Below are positions 7,219 to 17,511 of a DNA stretch of 24,130 bases, piece by piece. A program made the position numbers and the translations under genes. A model generated the notes under the pieces. It ran no database searches. It saw only the letters and a program-made list of their open reading frames with translations, and had not been told where the DNA came from. Each line of letters begins with the position of its first letter. Positions within the stretch are counted from its first letter, which is position 1. Location of the stretch: assembly GCA_022827045.1 (NCBI GenBank), contig JAJDTQ010000138.1, forward strand, positions 1-24,130, read 5' to 3'. This DNA is from Candidatus Binatia bacterium (GTDB lineage: Bacteria; Desulfobacterota_B; Binatia; UBA9968; JAJDTQ01).

Positions 7219-10200
7219 TTACTCCGATCGACGTCGTGGAACGTCCTCGACATCTGGAGCGCTTCCACCCGCCGCAGCCAGCCACTGCGCAGCTTCGACT
7301 TCTGCCTCCGGAAGACACCTTCTGATCATGTCGTTGAACGCATCCTCGACTCTCGCCTCGAAGTCTCCCTGTATTTCGTACACATCCGTAAACTCGACGA
7401 ACGCCCAGCGGCCATACGAGCCGTGACGGTTGACTCCCGGCACCCAGTAGGTGTCCATGGCAGCCTTCTTCTCCTTGGCGTCCTCCCCCCGATAACCCTT
7501 GATCTCGACGACGAGGCGCAAGAGATCGTCGTCGCCATGACCGTCGTCCACGAGAACGATGAAGTCCGGGATGTAGGTCCGCGCTTCGGACGCGTAGCGG
7601 TAAGGAACCTCGAAGCCGAGGTTGTGGTTCTTGACGTACGACCTTACCCGTGAATGGGATTCGGCCACTCGGCAGAACTCGGCCTCCCAGTCGCTGTCGA
7701 GAACCAACCAGTTGACGTGGCAGCGGTTTGGGTCCGTCTTCCAACGGCTTGTTTTTGTGGTGGTGAAGTTCACGTGAGCTGTAGAACCCACCGGATTGTA
7801 GGGGTCCATCACCGCCTTGACGGGTCGGCTGCCGATTTCGGCGCGGGTGATGGCGGCGGTGATGCGCTCGCACGCCATGTCGGCCAGCTCCTGGTACATG
7901 AGTTGGGCCTGATAGGTGCTGCCCTTGCAGACCAGACAGCGGTCGAGCCACTGCTTGGTCAACCGTTTGAGTTGTCCGAAAAGATGGAGCTTGGGCTCTT
8001 CGCCCGGATCACGCCACTTGGTGTAGAGCAATCGCTGTGTGAGGTGGAAAAGCAGTGTCGACGGCCTCATGTCTCCCGTATGAACCAGATTGAGGTCGAC
8101 GGCCTCGCCGATGATGCCCTGGTTCCGCGTGATGGACGGTCCCACGAGAGCCGGCGTAAGCTCCAGCACCGAGTCTTCGTTGAAATCGGCGGATAGTTTC
8201 TCCTCGGGCAACTCCACACGGTACCCCGCGACGCGGGGAAAGCGGATTTCAAGCGCATCGCGATCGGGCCGCATGGCCTTGACCTGAACCGTCTCTCTCG
8301 GCGGTTTCGTCGGGACCACCACGGGCTTCGCGGTAAAGTTGAATGGTATGCCCAGCACGTCCGCGTACTCAACGTCGAAAAGGTCGTCATCGTTGAGGTC
8401 GTATGACTGCCGACGCAGCGCTCGCCCAACCACCTGTTCACAGAGCAACTGCGTCCCGAATGCCCGCACGCCGAGGACATGGCTCACCGTATTCGCATCC
8501 CAGCCCTCGGTCAGCATGGACACGGACACCACGCAGCGGATCGAATCCCCCAAGCGTTCCGGTTTGCCGACGGTATTCATGACCTCCCGGAGAAGGTCCT
8601 GATCGGAGATGTTCTCCGCCTTCTGGCGATCGCCGGTGCGCTCCGTGATCTCCCGGCGAAAACGCTCGATCTCTTCCGCGGCCATCTTGCGGAAATCCTT
8701 GTCCAGGGTGTCGCCGGACTCCAGTTGCTCGCTGTCGATCAGCAGGGTACGGGGCCGCGGGTAACGGTTGCCGTGCTCGTCAAAGTTGCGGAACAACTCC
8801 AGGCTGCCGTTCTGTAGCGTGGTTGAACCATCGGGATTCTCTCGGTGAAACCCCGCGATGTAGTCGTAGACGAGCTTGGAGGTGGAGGTGTTGTTGCAAA
8901 CCACGATGAAGCATGGCGGCACCTCGATGCCCGCACCTGCCATGGCCTCGTAGGTCTTCTTGTAGTGTCCGTAAAGTGCCTCCAAGGCGGTCTTGAGGAG
9001 GGTCGGAAGCTCCAGCGGGTCGAGACTGGTGCCCTTGCCGCGCCCCTTCTTCGGCATTGCGCCGCGGATATTGTCCCAAAGGTTTCGGAACTTGGGCATT
9101 TCGTCGCCCGGGATATTGTCGGCGACCGGCACCCGTGGAAGCTTGACGATGCCGCATTCGATGGCGTCCATGAGGGAGAAATCGTTCATGGTCCACGGGA
9201 ACAACGTTCCCTCGGCGTACCCTGAACCTCGAAGGAAGAACGGCGTGGCCGAGAGATCAACCACCCGGTTGACGCCAAGCTTCCGCGTCACCGTTTCGAG
9301 TCCCGATATCCACAACCGGGCAGCCTCGGCGTTCTTTTCGGCCTCCTTCTTGTCGTCGCCCTTGAGCGCGCCTTCCTCGTCCTCCCCCGGCTTTTCCCGG
9401 TAGCAGTGGTGCGCCTCGTCGTTCAGCACCAGGATGTTCTTGATGCCCATCAACTCGGGCATGACCCGCTGAAGCATCTGCCCTTCGGTCTCCAGCGTGG
9501 CGAGCACCTCACCGCGGCCTTGGAGCAGCGAGCGGCCCCCTTTGGAAAGAGCCATTCGGTCACGCAGCTTGAAGGCATGGTAGTTGGTGATGACGATCCG
9601 TGCTTTCTGAAGGTCCGGTAGCATGTCATTCGGGACCAACTCGCGGCTCTGGTAATAGCTGTCGGGATCGTTAGGCTGAAGCACCCTCAAGCGGTCCTTG
9701 ATGGTGATGCCGGGTGTCACCACCAAGAAGCCTCGCGTGAACCGGCGGCTCTGAGGATGACGCACCGCGTTGACGGTGTGCCAGGCGATGAGCATCGCCA
9801 TGACCGTGGTCTTGCCCGCGCCTGTCGCCAGCTTGAGCGCCAACCTTTGCAACTCGGGATTAGCCTCGTGGTTGGCGTCTGCCAGGTGGTCGAGGAACCG
9901 TCTGCCCGTGCGACCGGCCTGAGGAGCGACCTCGGTCAACCAGATGACCGTCTCCACCGCCTCGACCTGGCAAAAGAAAGGCTGGATGCCGCTATAGCGG
10001 TGGTGTCGCCAGTGCTGAAGAAGCCGAGCCGTTTCCGGCGTTACCTGCCACTGATTCGGGTTCGGTATGCCGCGCCACCGGTCGACCTGCTGGCGCACGC
10101 TGTTGATGATGGCGGTGAGCTCGTATTGCTGGTTCTCCGTGGAAAGACCTTTCCCGTCGCTGAACAACGGTGCGGTCTGATCCGTCGCTGAACCCTTGCG

Positions 10201-10356
10201 TTTCTTTGGTTTTGGGATCGGCGTGATGAACTGTGCCGGCCTCCGGCGATCGATGATCTCCTGGGTCGGTTGTCCGGTCTCGTCCAGTTCCCAATGGCGG
10301 TTAGGATACTTGTAAGGGGAGTTCAGGACCGGCTGCTCAAAGAAAGGATTGGTCAT
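7219..10356 (-). CDS. res: Type III-like restriction subunit (Res): superfamily II helicase plus PD-(D/E)XK nuclease
   Basis: The protein has 1045 residues. A conserved N-terminal extension contains HWELDETGQPTQEI (21-34), a feature I associate with the family named BPTD_3080 restriction endonucleases (from memory). Helicase motifs follow: Walker A ATGAGKTT (177-184), DEAHH (313-317), DLSATPF (367-373), SMLTEGWDA (613-621) and motif VI QVVGRALRR (641-649). A C-terminal nuclease has YIPDF (928-932, D931) and VVEIKGY (949-955, E951, K953), a complete PD-(D/E)XK active site. By family knowledge it uses ATP to translocate or communicate along unmodified DNA and cuts it together with Mod. It is the first gene of the leftward operon, ahead of mod, the reverse of the usual mod-res order. 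The ATG at 10354-10356 has only a weak ribosome-binding site. All key catalytic residues appear intact. Confidence 0.93.
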   Translation of the reverse strand: MTNPFFEQPVLNSPYKYPNRHWELDETGQPTQEIIDRRRPAQFITPIPKPKKRKGSATDQTAPLFSDGKGLSTENQQYELTAIINSVRQQVDRWRGIPNPNQWQVTPETARLLQHWRHHRYSGIQPFFCQVEAVETVIWLTEVAPQAGRTGRRFLDHLADANHEANPELQRLALKLATGAGKTTVMAMLIAWHTVNAVRHPQSRRFTRGFLVVTPGITIKDRLRVLQPNDPDSYYQSRELVPNDMLPDLQKARIVITNYHAFKLRDRMALSKGGRSLLQGRGEVLATLETEGQMLQRVMPELMGIKNILVLNDEAHHCYREKPGEDEEGALKGDDKKEAEKNAEAARLWISGLETVTRKLGVNRVVDLSATPFFLRGSGYAEGTLFPWTMNDFSLMDAIECGIVKLPRVPVADNIPGDEMPKFRNLWDNIRGAMPKKGRGKGTSLDPLELPTLLKTALEALYGHYKKTYEAMAGAGIEVPPCFIVVCNNTSTSKLVYDYIAGFHRENPDGSTTLQNGSLELFRNFDEHGNRYPRPRTLLIDSEQLESGDTLDKDFRKMAAEEIERFRREITERTGDRQKAENISDQDLLREVMNTVGKPERLGDSIRCVVSVSMLTEGWDANTVSHVLGVRAFGTQLLCEQVVGRALRRQSYDLNDDDLFDVEYADVLGIPFNFTAKPVVVPTKPPRETVQVKAMRPDRDALEIRFPRVAGYRVELPEEKLSADFNEDSVLELTPALVGPSITRNQGIIGEAVDLNLVHTGDMRPSTLLFHLTQRLLYTKWRDPGEEPKLHLFGQLKRLTKQWLDRCLVCKGSTYQAQLMYQELADMACERITAAITRAEIGSRPVKAVMDPYNPVGSTAHVNFTTTKTSRWKTDPNRCHVNWLVLDSDWEAEFCRVAESHSRVRSYVKNHNLGFEVPYRYASEARTYIPDFIVLVDDGHGDDDLLRLVVEIKGYRGEDAKEKKAAMDTYWVPGVNRHGSYGRWAFVEFTDVYEIQGDFEARVEDAFNDMIRRCLPEAEVEAAQWLAAAGGSAPDVEDVPRRRSE

Positions 10357-10410
10357 GATGAACCACTATCGCGGTCTATCCTCGCCAACTCCAACTGACC
10401 CCGATGTTCG

Positions 10411-10470
10411 TTTATAGCAAGTTTAACCCAGTTTATAGAAATTCGATAAACTTCCTAAACTCGCTATAAA
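10411..10470. promoter_or_regulatory. Nested AT-rich palindrome upstream of the restriction operon (operator/promoter candidate)
   Basis: Two near-concentric dyads lie in the 125-nt gap between res and the HAD gene. The outer arms are TTTATAGCAAGTTTA (10411-10425) and TAAACTCGCTATAAA (10456-10470), with 14 of 15 positions complementary. The inner one spans 10430-10452 with arms AGTTTAT-N-GAA and TTC-N-ATAAACT around a single central base (10 of 11 pairs). TATAAA boxes that could serve as -10 elements are present on both strands, but I find no good -35. A controller site for the restriction operon is the simplest reading. A recombination site, a small palindromic element, or an RNA hairpin after the HAD gene are alternatives; no T-tract follows. 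Confidence 0.5.
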
Positions 10471-10481
10471 TCCTCTCCAGC

Positions 10482-11192
10482 CTACCCGAACAGTCCCATC
10501 AAGGCATCCATCGCCGCCCGCGTGTCGGAGAAGTCCGGCACGAGCCGGTCCGCGTCCAGCTTCCGGAGCTCCTCCAGGGGGTTGTAGCGGCCGGTGGCGA
10601 CGAGGAGGCACTTCATGCCGTTGGTCCGGGCGGCTTCGAGGTCCCTGGGGGTGTCGCCGACGATGACGCAGTGGCGGGGCTCCACCGGGAGGTTGAGGTG
10701 GCGGCGCCAGCGCTCCATGGCGATGGCGGGGAGGTCGTTGCGTACCGCCGAGTCGCTGCCGAAGGCGCCGGGGCCGATGTATTCGCCCACTCCGGCGGCC
10801 TGGAGCTTCAGGCGGGCGGTGACCTCCATGTTGCCGGTGACGACGCCGAGGGAGACGTCGGACATGCGGCTCAGCTCGTTCACCAACTCGGGGACGCCCG
10901 GGAGCGCCCTCACGCGAGTGCGGCCTTCGGAGATGGCGCGGGTGTAGCTTTCCTTGAGGTGCGCGCTGAAGGTGGCCCAGTCCGCCGGTCCCCATTCCAC
11001 GTCGTGGCCCGCTACGTCGAAGATCTCCTGCAGGATTATTGGATCGGTCTTGCCGTCGGGGCGGATGGTGCGGATGTCGCCGGGGATGCCGAAGGTCTTG
11101 AGGATGGCGTCGTTGAAGGCGACGTGGCCGTCCTGGGAACGGAGCAGGGTGCCGTCGATGTCGAAGAAGACGATCTTGGGTATGTTGGCCAT
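10482..11192 (-). CDS. HAD-superfamily phosphatase (phosphoglycolate phosphatase-like)
   Basis: The protein has 236 residues from the ATG at 11190-11192. HAD motif I is FFDIDGTLL (9-17, nucleophile D11, acid D13), motif II is VVTGN (117-121, T119) and motif IV is IVGDTPRDLEAA (177-188, D180, D184), with a helical cap between 20 and 95. The architecture matches Gph/PGP-type small-molecule phosphatases that hydrolyse phosphomonoesters in the cytosol; the substrate is not determined. An upstream in-frame start (11264) would add 24 residues before the core strand with no family support, so MANIPKIVFFD is preferred. It is divergent from the aminotransferase-serA-purA block and ends 125 nt before the restriction operon, from which the nested palindrome separates it. 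Confidence 0.9.
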   Translation of the reverse strand: MANIPKIVFFDIDGTLLRSQDGHVAFNDAILKTFGIPGDIRTIRPDGKTDPIILQEIFDVAGHDVEWGPADWATFSAHLKESYTRAISEGRTRVRALPGVPELVNELSRMSDVSLGVVTGNMEVTARLKLQAAGVGEYIGPGAFGSDSAVRNDLPAIAMERWRRHLNLPVEPRHCVIVGDTPRDLEAARTNGMKCLLVATGRYNPLEELRKLDADRLVPDFSDTRAAMDALMGLFG

Positions 11193-11257
11193 GGCAGGCT
11201 CGAAACTTATACGCTCGCGACACGCATGGAAAGAGTCAGGGCACCCCGCGCGTGGAA

Positions 11258-11286
11258 TTGACAAAATCGCCCGCTCAAGCTACGAA
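11258..11286 (+). promoter_or_regulatory. Sigma70-type promoter for the aminotransferase-serA-purA leader
   Basis: A perfect -35 TTGACA (11258-11263) is followed by exactly 17 bp and TACGAA (11281-11286), a 3-of-6 match to the -10 consensus. Transcription would begin near 11293, giving a leader of about 165 nt before the aminotransferase start. The position in the gap of two divergent genes supports the call; the weak -10 limits confidence. Confidence 0.55.
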
Positions 11287-11386
11287 TAAGTTCGCACAAC
11301 TGGCGTGTACGTGGAGTTCACCACGAGGGAGTGCTTGACTGCTGGACGGCCGAACGCCTGGGTCTCTATGCCAGAGAGGTTCAGGC
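11287..11386 (+). ncRNA. Structured 5' leader, candidate attenuator or riboswitch-like element (or about 100-nt sRNA)
   Basis: Between the promoter and the terminator T-tract the RNA can form several helices. GTTCG (11290-11294) pairs with CGAAC (11351-11355) as a closing stem, and CGTGG (11310-11314) pairs with CCACG (11321-11325) as a 5-bp hairpin with a 6-nt loop. The terminator hairpin follows. A competing pairing of GGCGT (11302-11306) with ACGCC (11354-11358) would invade both the closing stem and the left terminator arm, as an antiterminator would. I recognise no named riboswitch class and no leader peptide rich in a single amino acid. Placement before a serine-pathway operon suggests metabolite control, but these short helices could arise by chance. 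Confidence 0.4.
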
Positions 11387-11394
11387 TTTTTTTT
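11356..11394 (+). terminator. Intrinsic terminator inside the leader of the aminotransferase gene
   Basis: GCCTG (11356-11360) pairs with CAGGC (11382-11386), and inside it TCTCT (11363-11367) pairs with AGAGA (11373-11377) around the loop ATGCC. The stem is followed at once by eight T residues (11387-11394). Its strand matches the downstream aminotransferase, and it lies about 65 nt before that start codon and after the promoter candidate. It therefore would stop the operon's own transcript rather than end an upstream gene, since the nearest gene upstream runs the other way. Confidence 0.75.
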
Positions 11395-11459
11395 GTGCAA
11401 AACCAGTCTCTTTCACTTTCCGTTGAGGGGACGATTCACGCGTCATCGGATGTAAGCCC

Positions 11460-12605
11460 ATGATCAAGCAATACCTCCTTTCTCCCGGTCCGACGCCCAT
11501 TCCCAACGAAGTGCAGTTGGCCATGGCGCAGACCATGATCCACCACCGGACGCCGGAGTTCGCGGCGGTCCTGGAGGAGGCGCGGCAGGGGCTGAGGACA
11601 CTGTTCGGCACGACGAACGACGTGATCATCCTGGCCTCGTCGGGTACCGGCGCCATGGAGGCTGGGGTGGCCAACCTGTTCTCGCCCGGCGACAAGGTCA
11701 TCGTGGTCAACGGCGGCAAGTTCGGCGAACGCTGGCTGCGCATCTGCCGCGCCTACGCCCTCGACGTGGTGGAGATCAAGGTGGAGTGGGGCAAGGCCGT
11801 GGAGGTGAATGCGGTGGAGGCGGCGCTGCGGTCGCATCCCGACACCAAGGGCGTACTCATCCAGGCCAGCGAGACCTCGACCACCACGCTTCACCCGGTG
11901 CGCGAGATCGCGGACCTGACCCGCGACGGCGGGCCGCTGCTGCTGGTGGACGGCGTCACGGCGGTGGGCGTGCTGTCCGTCCCGATGGACGAGTGGGGCA
12001 TCGACGCCTTGGTGACAGGCTCGCAGAAGGCGCTGATGCTGCCGCCCGGTCTGGCGTTCATCGGCCTCAGCGATCGCGCTTGGGAAAGGGCTCGGGAAAC
12101 CGCGTCGCCGCGCTTCTACTTCGACCTGGAAAGCGAGCGAAAGGGACAGGCCAAGGGCTCCACGGCCTATACTCCCGCGGTGTCGCTGGTGTTCGGGCTG
12201 TGCGCGGCCCTCAAGCTCATGCGCGAGGAAGGGCTTGAGCGCGTGTACGCCCGGCATGACCGGATGGCGCGGGCCACGCGCGCGGCGGCAATGGCCATGA
12301 GGCTCAAGCTGCTGGCGCCGGACAACCCCAGCCCCGCGGCCACGGGCCTCTACGTCCCTGAAGGATGCAACGCCGACGCCTTGCTCGACTATCTCCGTGT
12401 GCAAATGGGAGTCACGCTGGCGGAGGGGCAGGACGACTTGCAGGGCAAAGCCATCCGCATCGCCCACGTGGGCCACATGGGCGCCTTCGACGTCATCGTG
12501 GCCGTCAGCGCGCTGGAAATGGCGTTTCGGAAGTTCGGCCTGCCGATCACTCTCGGCACGGGTGTGGCCGCGGCCCAGGAGATCCTGCTGGAGGCGCTGG
12601 ACTGA
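11460..12605 (+). CDS. Class V aminotransferase (alanine/serine-glyoxylate type), likely serine-pathway enzyme
   Basis: The protein has 381 residues. It opens with LLSPGPTPIP (6-15), the substrate-loop signature of the alanine-glyoxylate / serine-glyoxylate / serine-pyruvate family. SSGTGAMEA (60-68) forms the phosphate-binding turn, LLVDGVTAVG (161-170) carries the PLP-ring aspartate D164, and TGSQKALMLPPG (186-197) carries the Schiff-base lysine K190. It transfers an amino group between an amino acid and an oxo acid. No separate serC is visible, and serA follows within 160 nt. Related enzymes in some bacteria and archaea act as phosphoserine aminotransferases, so that role is a reasonable inference; photorespiratory-type glyoxylate amination is the alternative. 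The ATG at 11460 has a weak Shine-Dalgarno. The leader contains a terminator, so expression is probably attenuated. Confidence 0.9.
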   Translation: MIKQYLLSPGPTPIPNEVQLAMAQTMIHHRTPEFAAVLEEARQGLRTLFGTTNDVIILASSGTGAMEAGVANLFSPGDKVIVVNGGKFGERWLRICRAYALDVVEIKVEWGKAVEVNAVEAALRSHPDTKGVLIQASETSTTTLHPVREIADLTRDGGPLLLVDGVTAVGVLSVPMDEWGIDALVTGSQKALMLPPGLAFIGLSDRAWERARETASPRFYFDLESERKGQAKGSTAYTPAVSLVFGLCAALKLMREEGLERVYARHDRMARATRAAAMAMRLKLLAPDNPSPAATGLYVPEGCNADALLDYLRVQMGVTLAEGQDDLQGKAIRIAHVGHMGAFDVIVAVSALEMAFRKFGLPITLGTGVAAAQEILLEALD

Positions 12606-12615
12606 GGGGCGGAGG

Positions 12616-12710
12616 CCCTCACCCCAACCCTCTCCCAGAGGGAGAGGGGGTCGTTCGCTCCCCCTGCGGGAGAGAAGGGGTGGCTAGGGTGGCCAAAGGC
12701 CGGGTGAGGG
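12616..12710. repeat. Palindromic intergenic repeat (REP-like element)
   Basis: The gap between the aminotransferase and serA is bounded by a perfect 9-bp inverted repeat, CCCTCACCC (12616-12624) and GGGTGAGGG (12702-12710). Inside are a 9-bp hairpin, CCCTCTCCC (12628-12636) and GGGAGAGGG (12640-12648) with an AGA loop, and a 5-bp hairpin, CTCCC (12658-12662) and GGGAG (12668-12672). The CCCTCACCCCAACCCTCTCC type of sequence is a dispersed intergenic repeat common in many high-GC proteobacterial genomes. It could fold in mRNA and modulate serA expression or stability. Only one copy is in this window. Confidence 0.75.
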
Positions 12711-12762
12711 GTTCGGAGCGAGGCGGCCGTGGACACTCGGAGGACGCAGAGGTGAAGGCGAC

Positions 12763-15676
<2,914 letters not shown>

Positions 15677-15685
15677 GGCAACCCT

Positions 15686-17371
15686 TCACCGCGTGGTATC
15701 CGCGCCGCGCGGATCCGAGGCTCCGGTGATGCGCTTGCCCTCGACCCGGATGGCTTGAACCTCACCCAGCCTCCGGGCTCGCAGAACCGTGTGACCCTTG
15801 CCCTCGAGCCCCGCGGCTGCTTCGTCGCTCACCGCCGGCTCCAACTCCACGACCTGCGCCCCACCCGTGGGGACGTGGAGGCGTGGCGCCGCCACCGCCT
15901 CGGTCAGCGGCATGCGGAAATCCAGGACATTGAGGATGATCTGGAGCACCGCTCCGGTTGTCCGGGCGCCTCCGGAAGCGCCGACGATCAGCACCGGCCG
16001 GTCGTCCCGGAGCAGGATCGCCGGGGTCATGCGGTTCACCGGCCGTCTTCGGGGCTTGAGCGTGGCAAGGGCGTTGCCGGCCGACGTCTCGGGAACCCAG
16101 AATTGGCACATCTGGTTGTTGAGGATGACGCCGGTCTCGCGCACCAGCACCTTGGAGCCGAAAGAGCTCCCGATGGCGAGGCTCATGGAGACGGCGTTAC
16201 CGTCGCCGTCCAGCACCCCGATATGGCTGGTGCCGCCTTGCTCGCCGGCGGCCGCCACGGGCATGGCGCCGCTCCGCCGCGCGGCCAGGTCCATGGATAT
16301 CTCGTTGCGAAGCGCGGAAGCGCGCTCGCGGGAAATGAGCCGCTGCGCCGCCTCGCCGAAATCCGGCTCGCCCGCGTGCTTCAGAAGGTCCGCCGCGCCC
16401 GCCTTGGCGGTTTCCGCGACCAGATGCAGATAAGCCCCCGAGTTGTGGCGGAACTGGTCCGGGCCATAGCCCTCCATGACGCGCAGCATCCCCGCCAGGG
16501 CCAGACCTCCCAGGCTTGGAGGCGGCGCCGTGATCACGGTGCGGCCCCGGTAGCTGCCGATGATCGGACCGCGCCACACCGGCTTGTAGCTGTTGAGGTC
16601 GTCCAGGGTGAGGGTCTTGATTCGTGCGGCAAGGGCCTGGCCGATGGCGCCCTCGTAGAAGGCGCCGGCTCCCTCCCTGGCGATGGTCTTGAGGGTTTCC
16701 GCCAGCTCCGGTTGACGGATCATCTCTCCCACTTCACGGGGCTCCCCGGACTCCTTCAGAAAGATGCGCGAAAAATTGGCGCGCTGCCGGAGCGCCGGAA
16801 GGTTCTCCTCGATGGCACGGCGCAGCCGGCGCGTTGCCGGAAACCCCTCGGCGGCATAACGCACGGCCGGTGCCAGCACGGTTTCCAGCGGCAGGCTCCC
16901 GAACCGCTTGAGCGCCTCGGCGAGGCCGGCCACGGTTCCCGGAACCGCCACCGCCAGGTCGCCGGTCTCCAGGAGTTCCCGGCGGACGCGTCCCCCATTC
17001 CGATAGAGATCCGGGGCCGCGGCCGCGGGGGACACTTCCGTGAAGTCGAGCACATGAGCCTTCTTCTCACGAGCCTGGTAGAGCACCATCACGCCGCCCC
17101 CGCCCAGACCCGACGAGGCCGGATCCACCACCGCCAGGGCGAACGCGGTCGCCACCGCGGCATCCACCGCGTTGCCGCCCTGCTCCAGGATCCCCATGCC
17201 CGCCCTGACCGCGGCATCATGGTCCGATACCACGACGCCGTCGAGACGAGTTTGCGCCGGGGAAAAGGACAAGCCCGAAAGGAAAAAAGCGCCGAGAACC
17301 GGAACGGCCAAGAAGGACCGCATGCGAACCACAGCTTTCATGACCCTGGAAGCCGTCATCGTGAAACCCAT
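15686..17371 (-). CDS. ggt: Gamma-glutamyltransferase, exported
   Basis: The product has up to 561 residues and is synthesised as one chain that self-cleaves. A signal peptide is visible: basic residues up to about 18, hydrophobic FLAVPVLGAFFLSGLSF (20-36), and a probable cleavage near SPAQ. Family motifs include GGNAVDAAVATAFAL (65-79), SSGLGGGGVMV (86-96), PPPSLGG (283-289) and GGTSHIGVLDGDGNAVSM (379-396), where T381 is the self-processing nucleophile of the small subunit. LNNQM (417-421) and GASGGARTTGAVLQ (464-477) complete the site. It hydrolyses or transfers the gamma-glutamyl group of glutathione in the periplasm. The start is uncertain: ATGs at 17371, 17359, 17341 and 17323 are in frame and none has a strong Shine-Dalgarno. 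17341 would leave a compact signal peptide. Confidence 0.93.
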   Translation of the reverse strand: MGFTMTASRVMKAVVRMRSFLAVPVLGAFFLSGLSFSPAQTRLDGVVVSDHDAAVRAGMGILEQGGNAVDAAVATAFALAVVDPASSGLGGGGVMVLYQAREKKAHVLDFTEVSPAAAAPDLYRNGGRVRRELLETGDLAVAVPGTVAGLAEALKRFGSLPLETVLAPAVRYAAEGFPATRRLRRAIEENLPALRQRANFSRIFLKESGEPREVGEMIRQPELAETLKTIAREGAGAFYEGAIGQALAARIKTLTLDDLNSYKPVWRGPIIGSYRGRTVITAPPPSLGGLALAGMLRVMEGYGPDQFRHNSGAYLHLVAETAKAGAADLLKHAGEPDFGEAAQRLISRERASALRNEISMDLAARRSGAMPVAAAGEQGGTSHIGVLDGDGNAVSMSLAIGSSFGSKVLVRETGVILNNQMCQFWVPETSAGNALATLKPRRRPVNRMTPAILLRDDRPVLIVGASGGARTTGAVLQIILNVLDFRMPLTEAVAAPRLHVPTGGAQVVELEPAVSDEAAAGLEGKGHTVLRARRLGEVQAIRVEGKRITGASDPRGADTTR

Positions 17372-17511
17372 GCCTGTTTATTTCTTTGCCGCTCGGTTTG
17401 CAACAGCCAATCTTTCCGGGGAACGCGGGTTGTGTTAACCTTGTCCTGCTTCCGTGCACCGCCACACCGGCAACGGCACGAGAAGCCCCCTGCAACAACC
17501 GGAGAAGAGGC

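Noticed and set aside
17339..17404. Possible ggt promoter (TTGCAA, 17 bp, TAAACA on the minus strand)
   Set aside because: Only 3 of 6 matches in the -10 box, and it would place the transcription start at or after the first ATG; it is mainly a hint that ggt starts downstream at 17341 or 17323.
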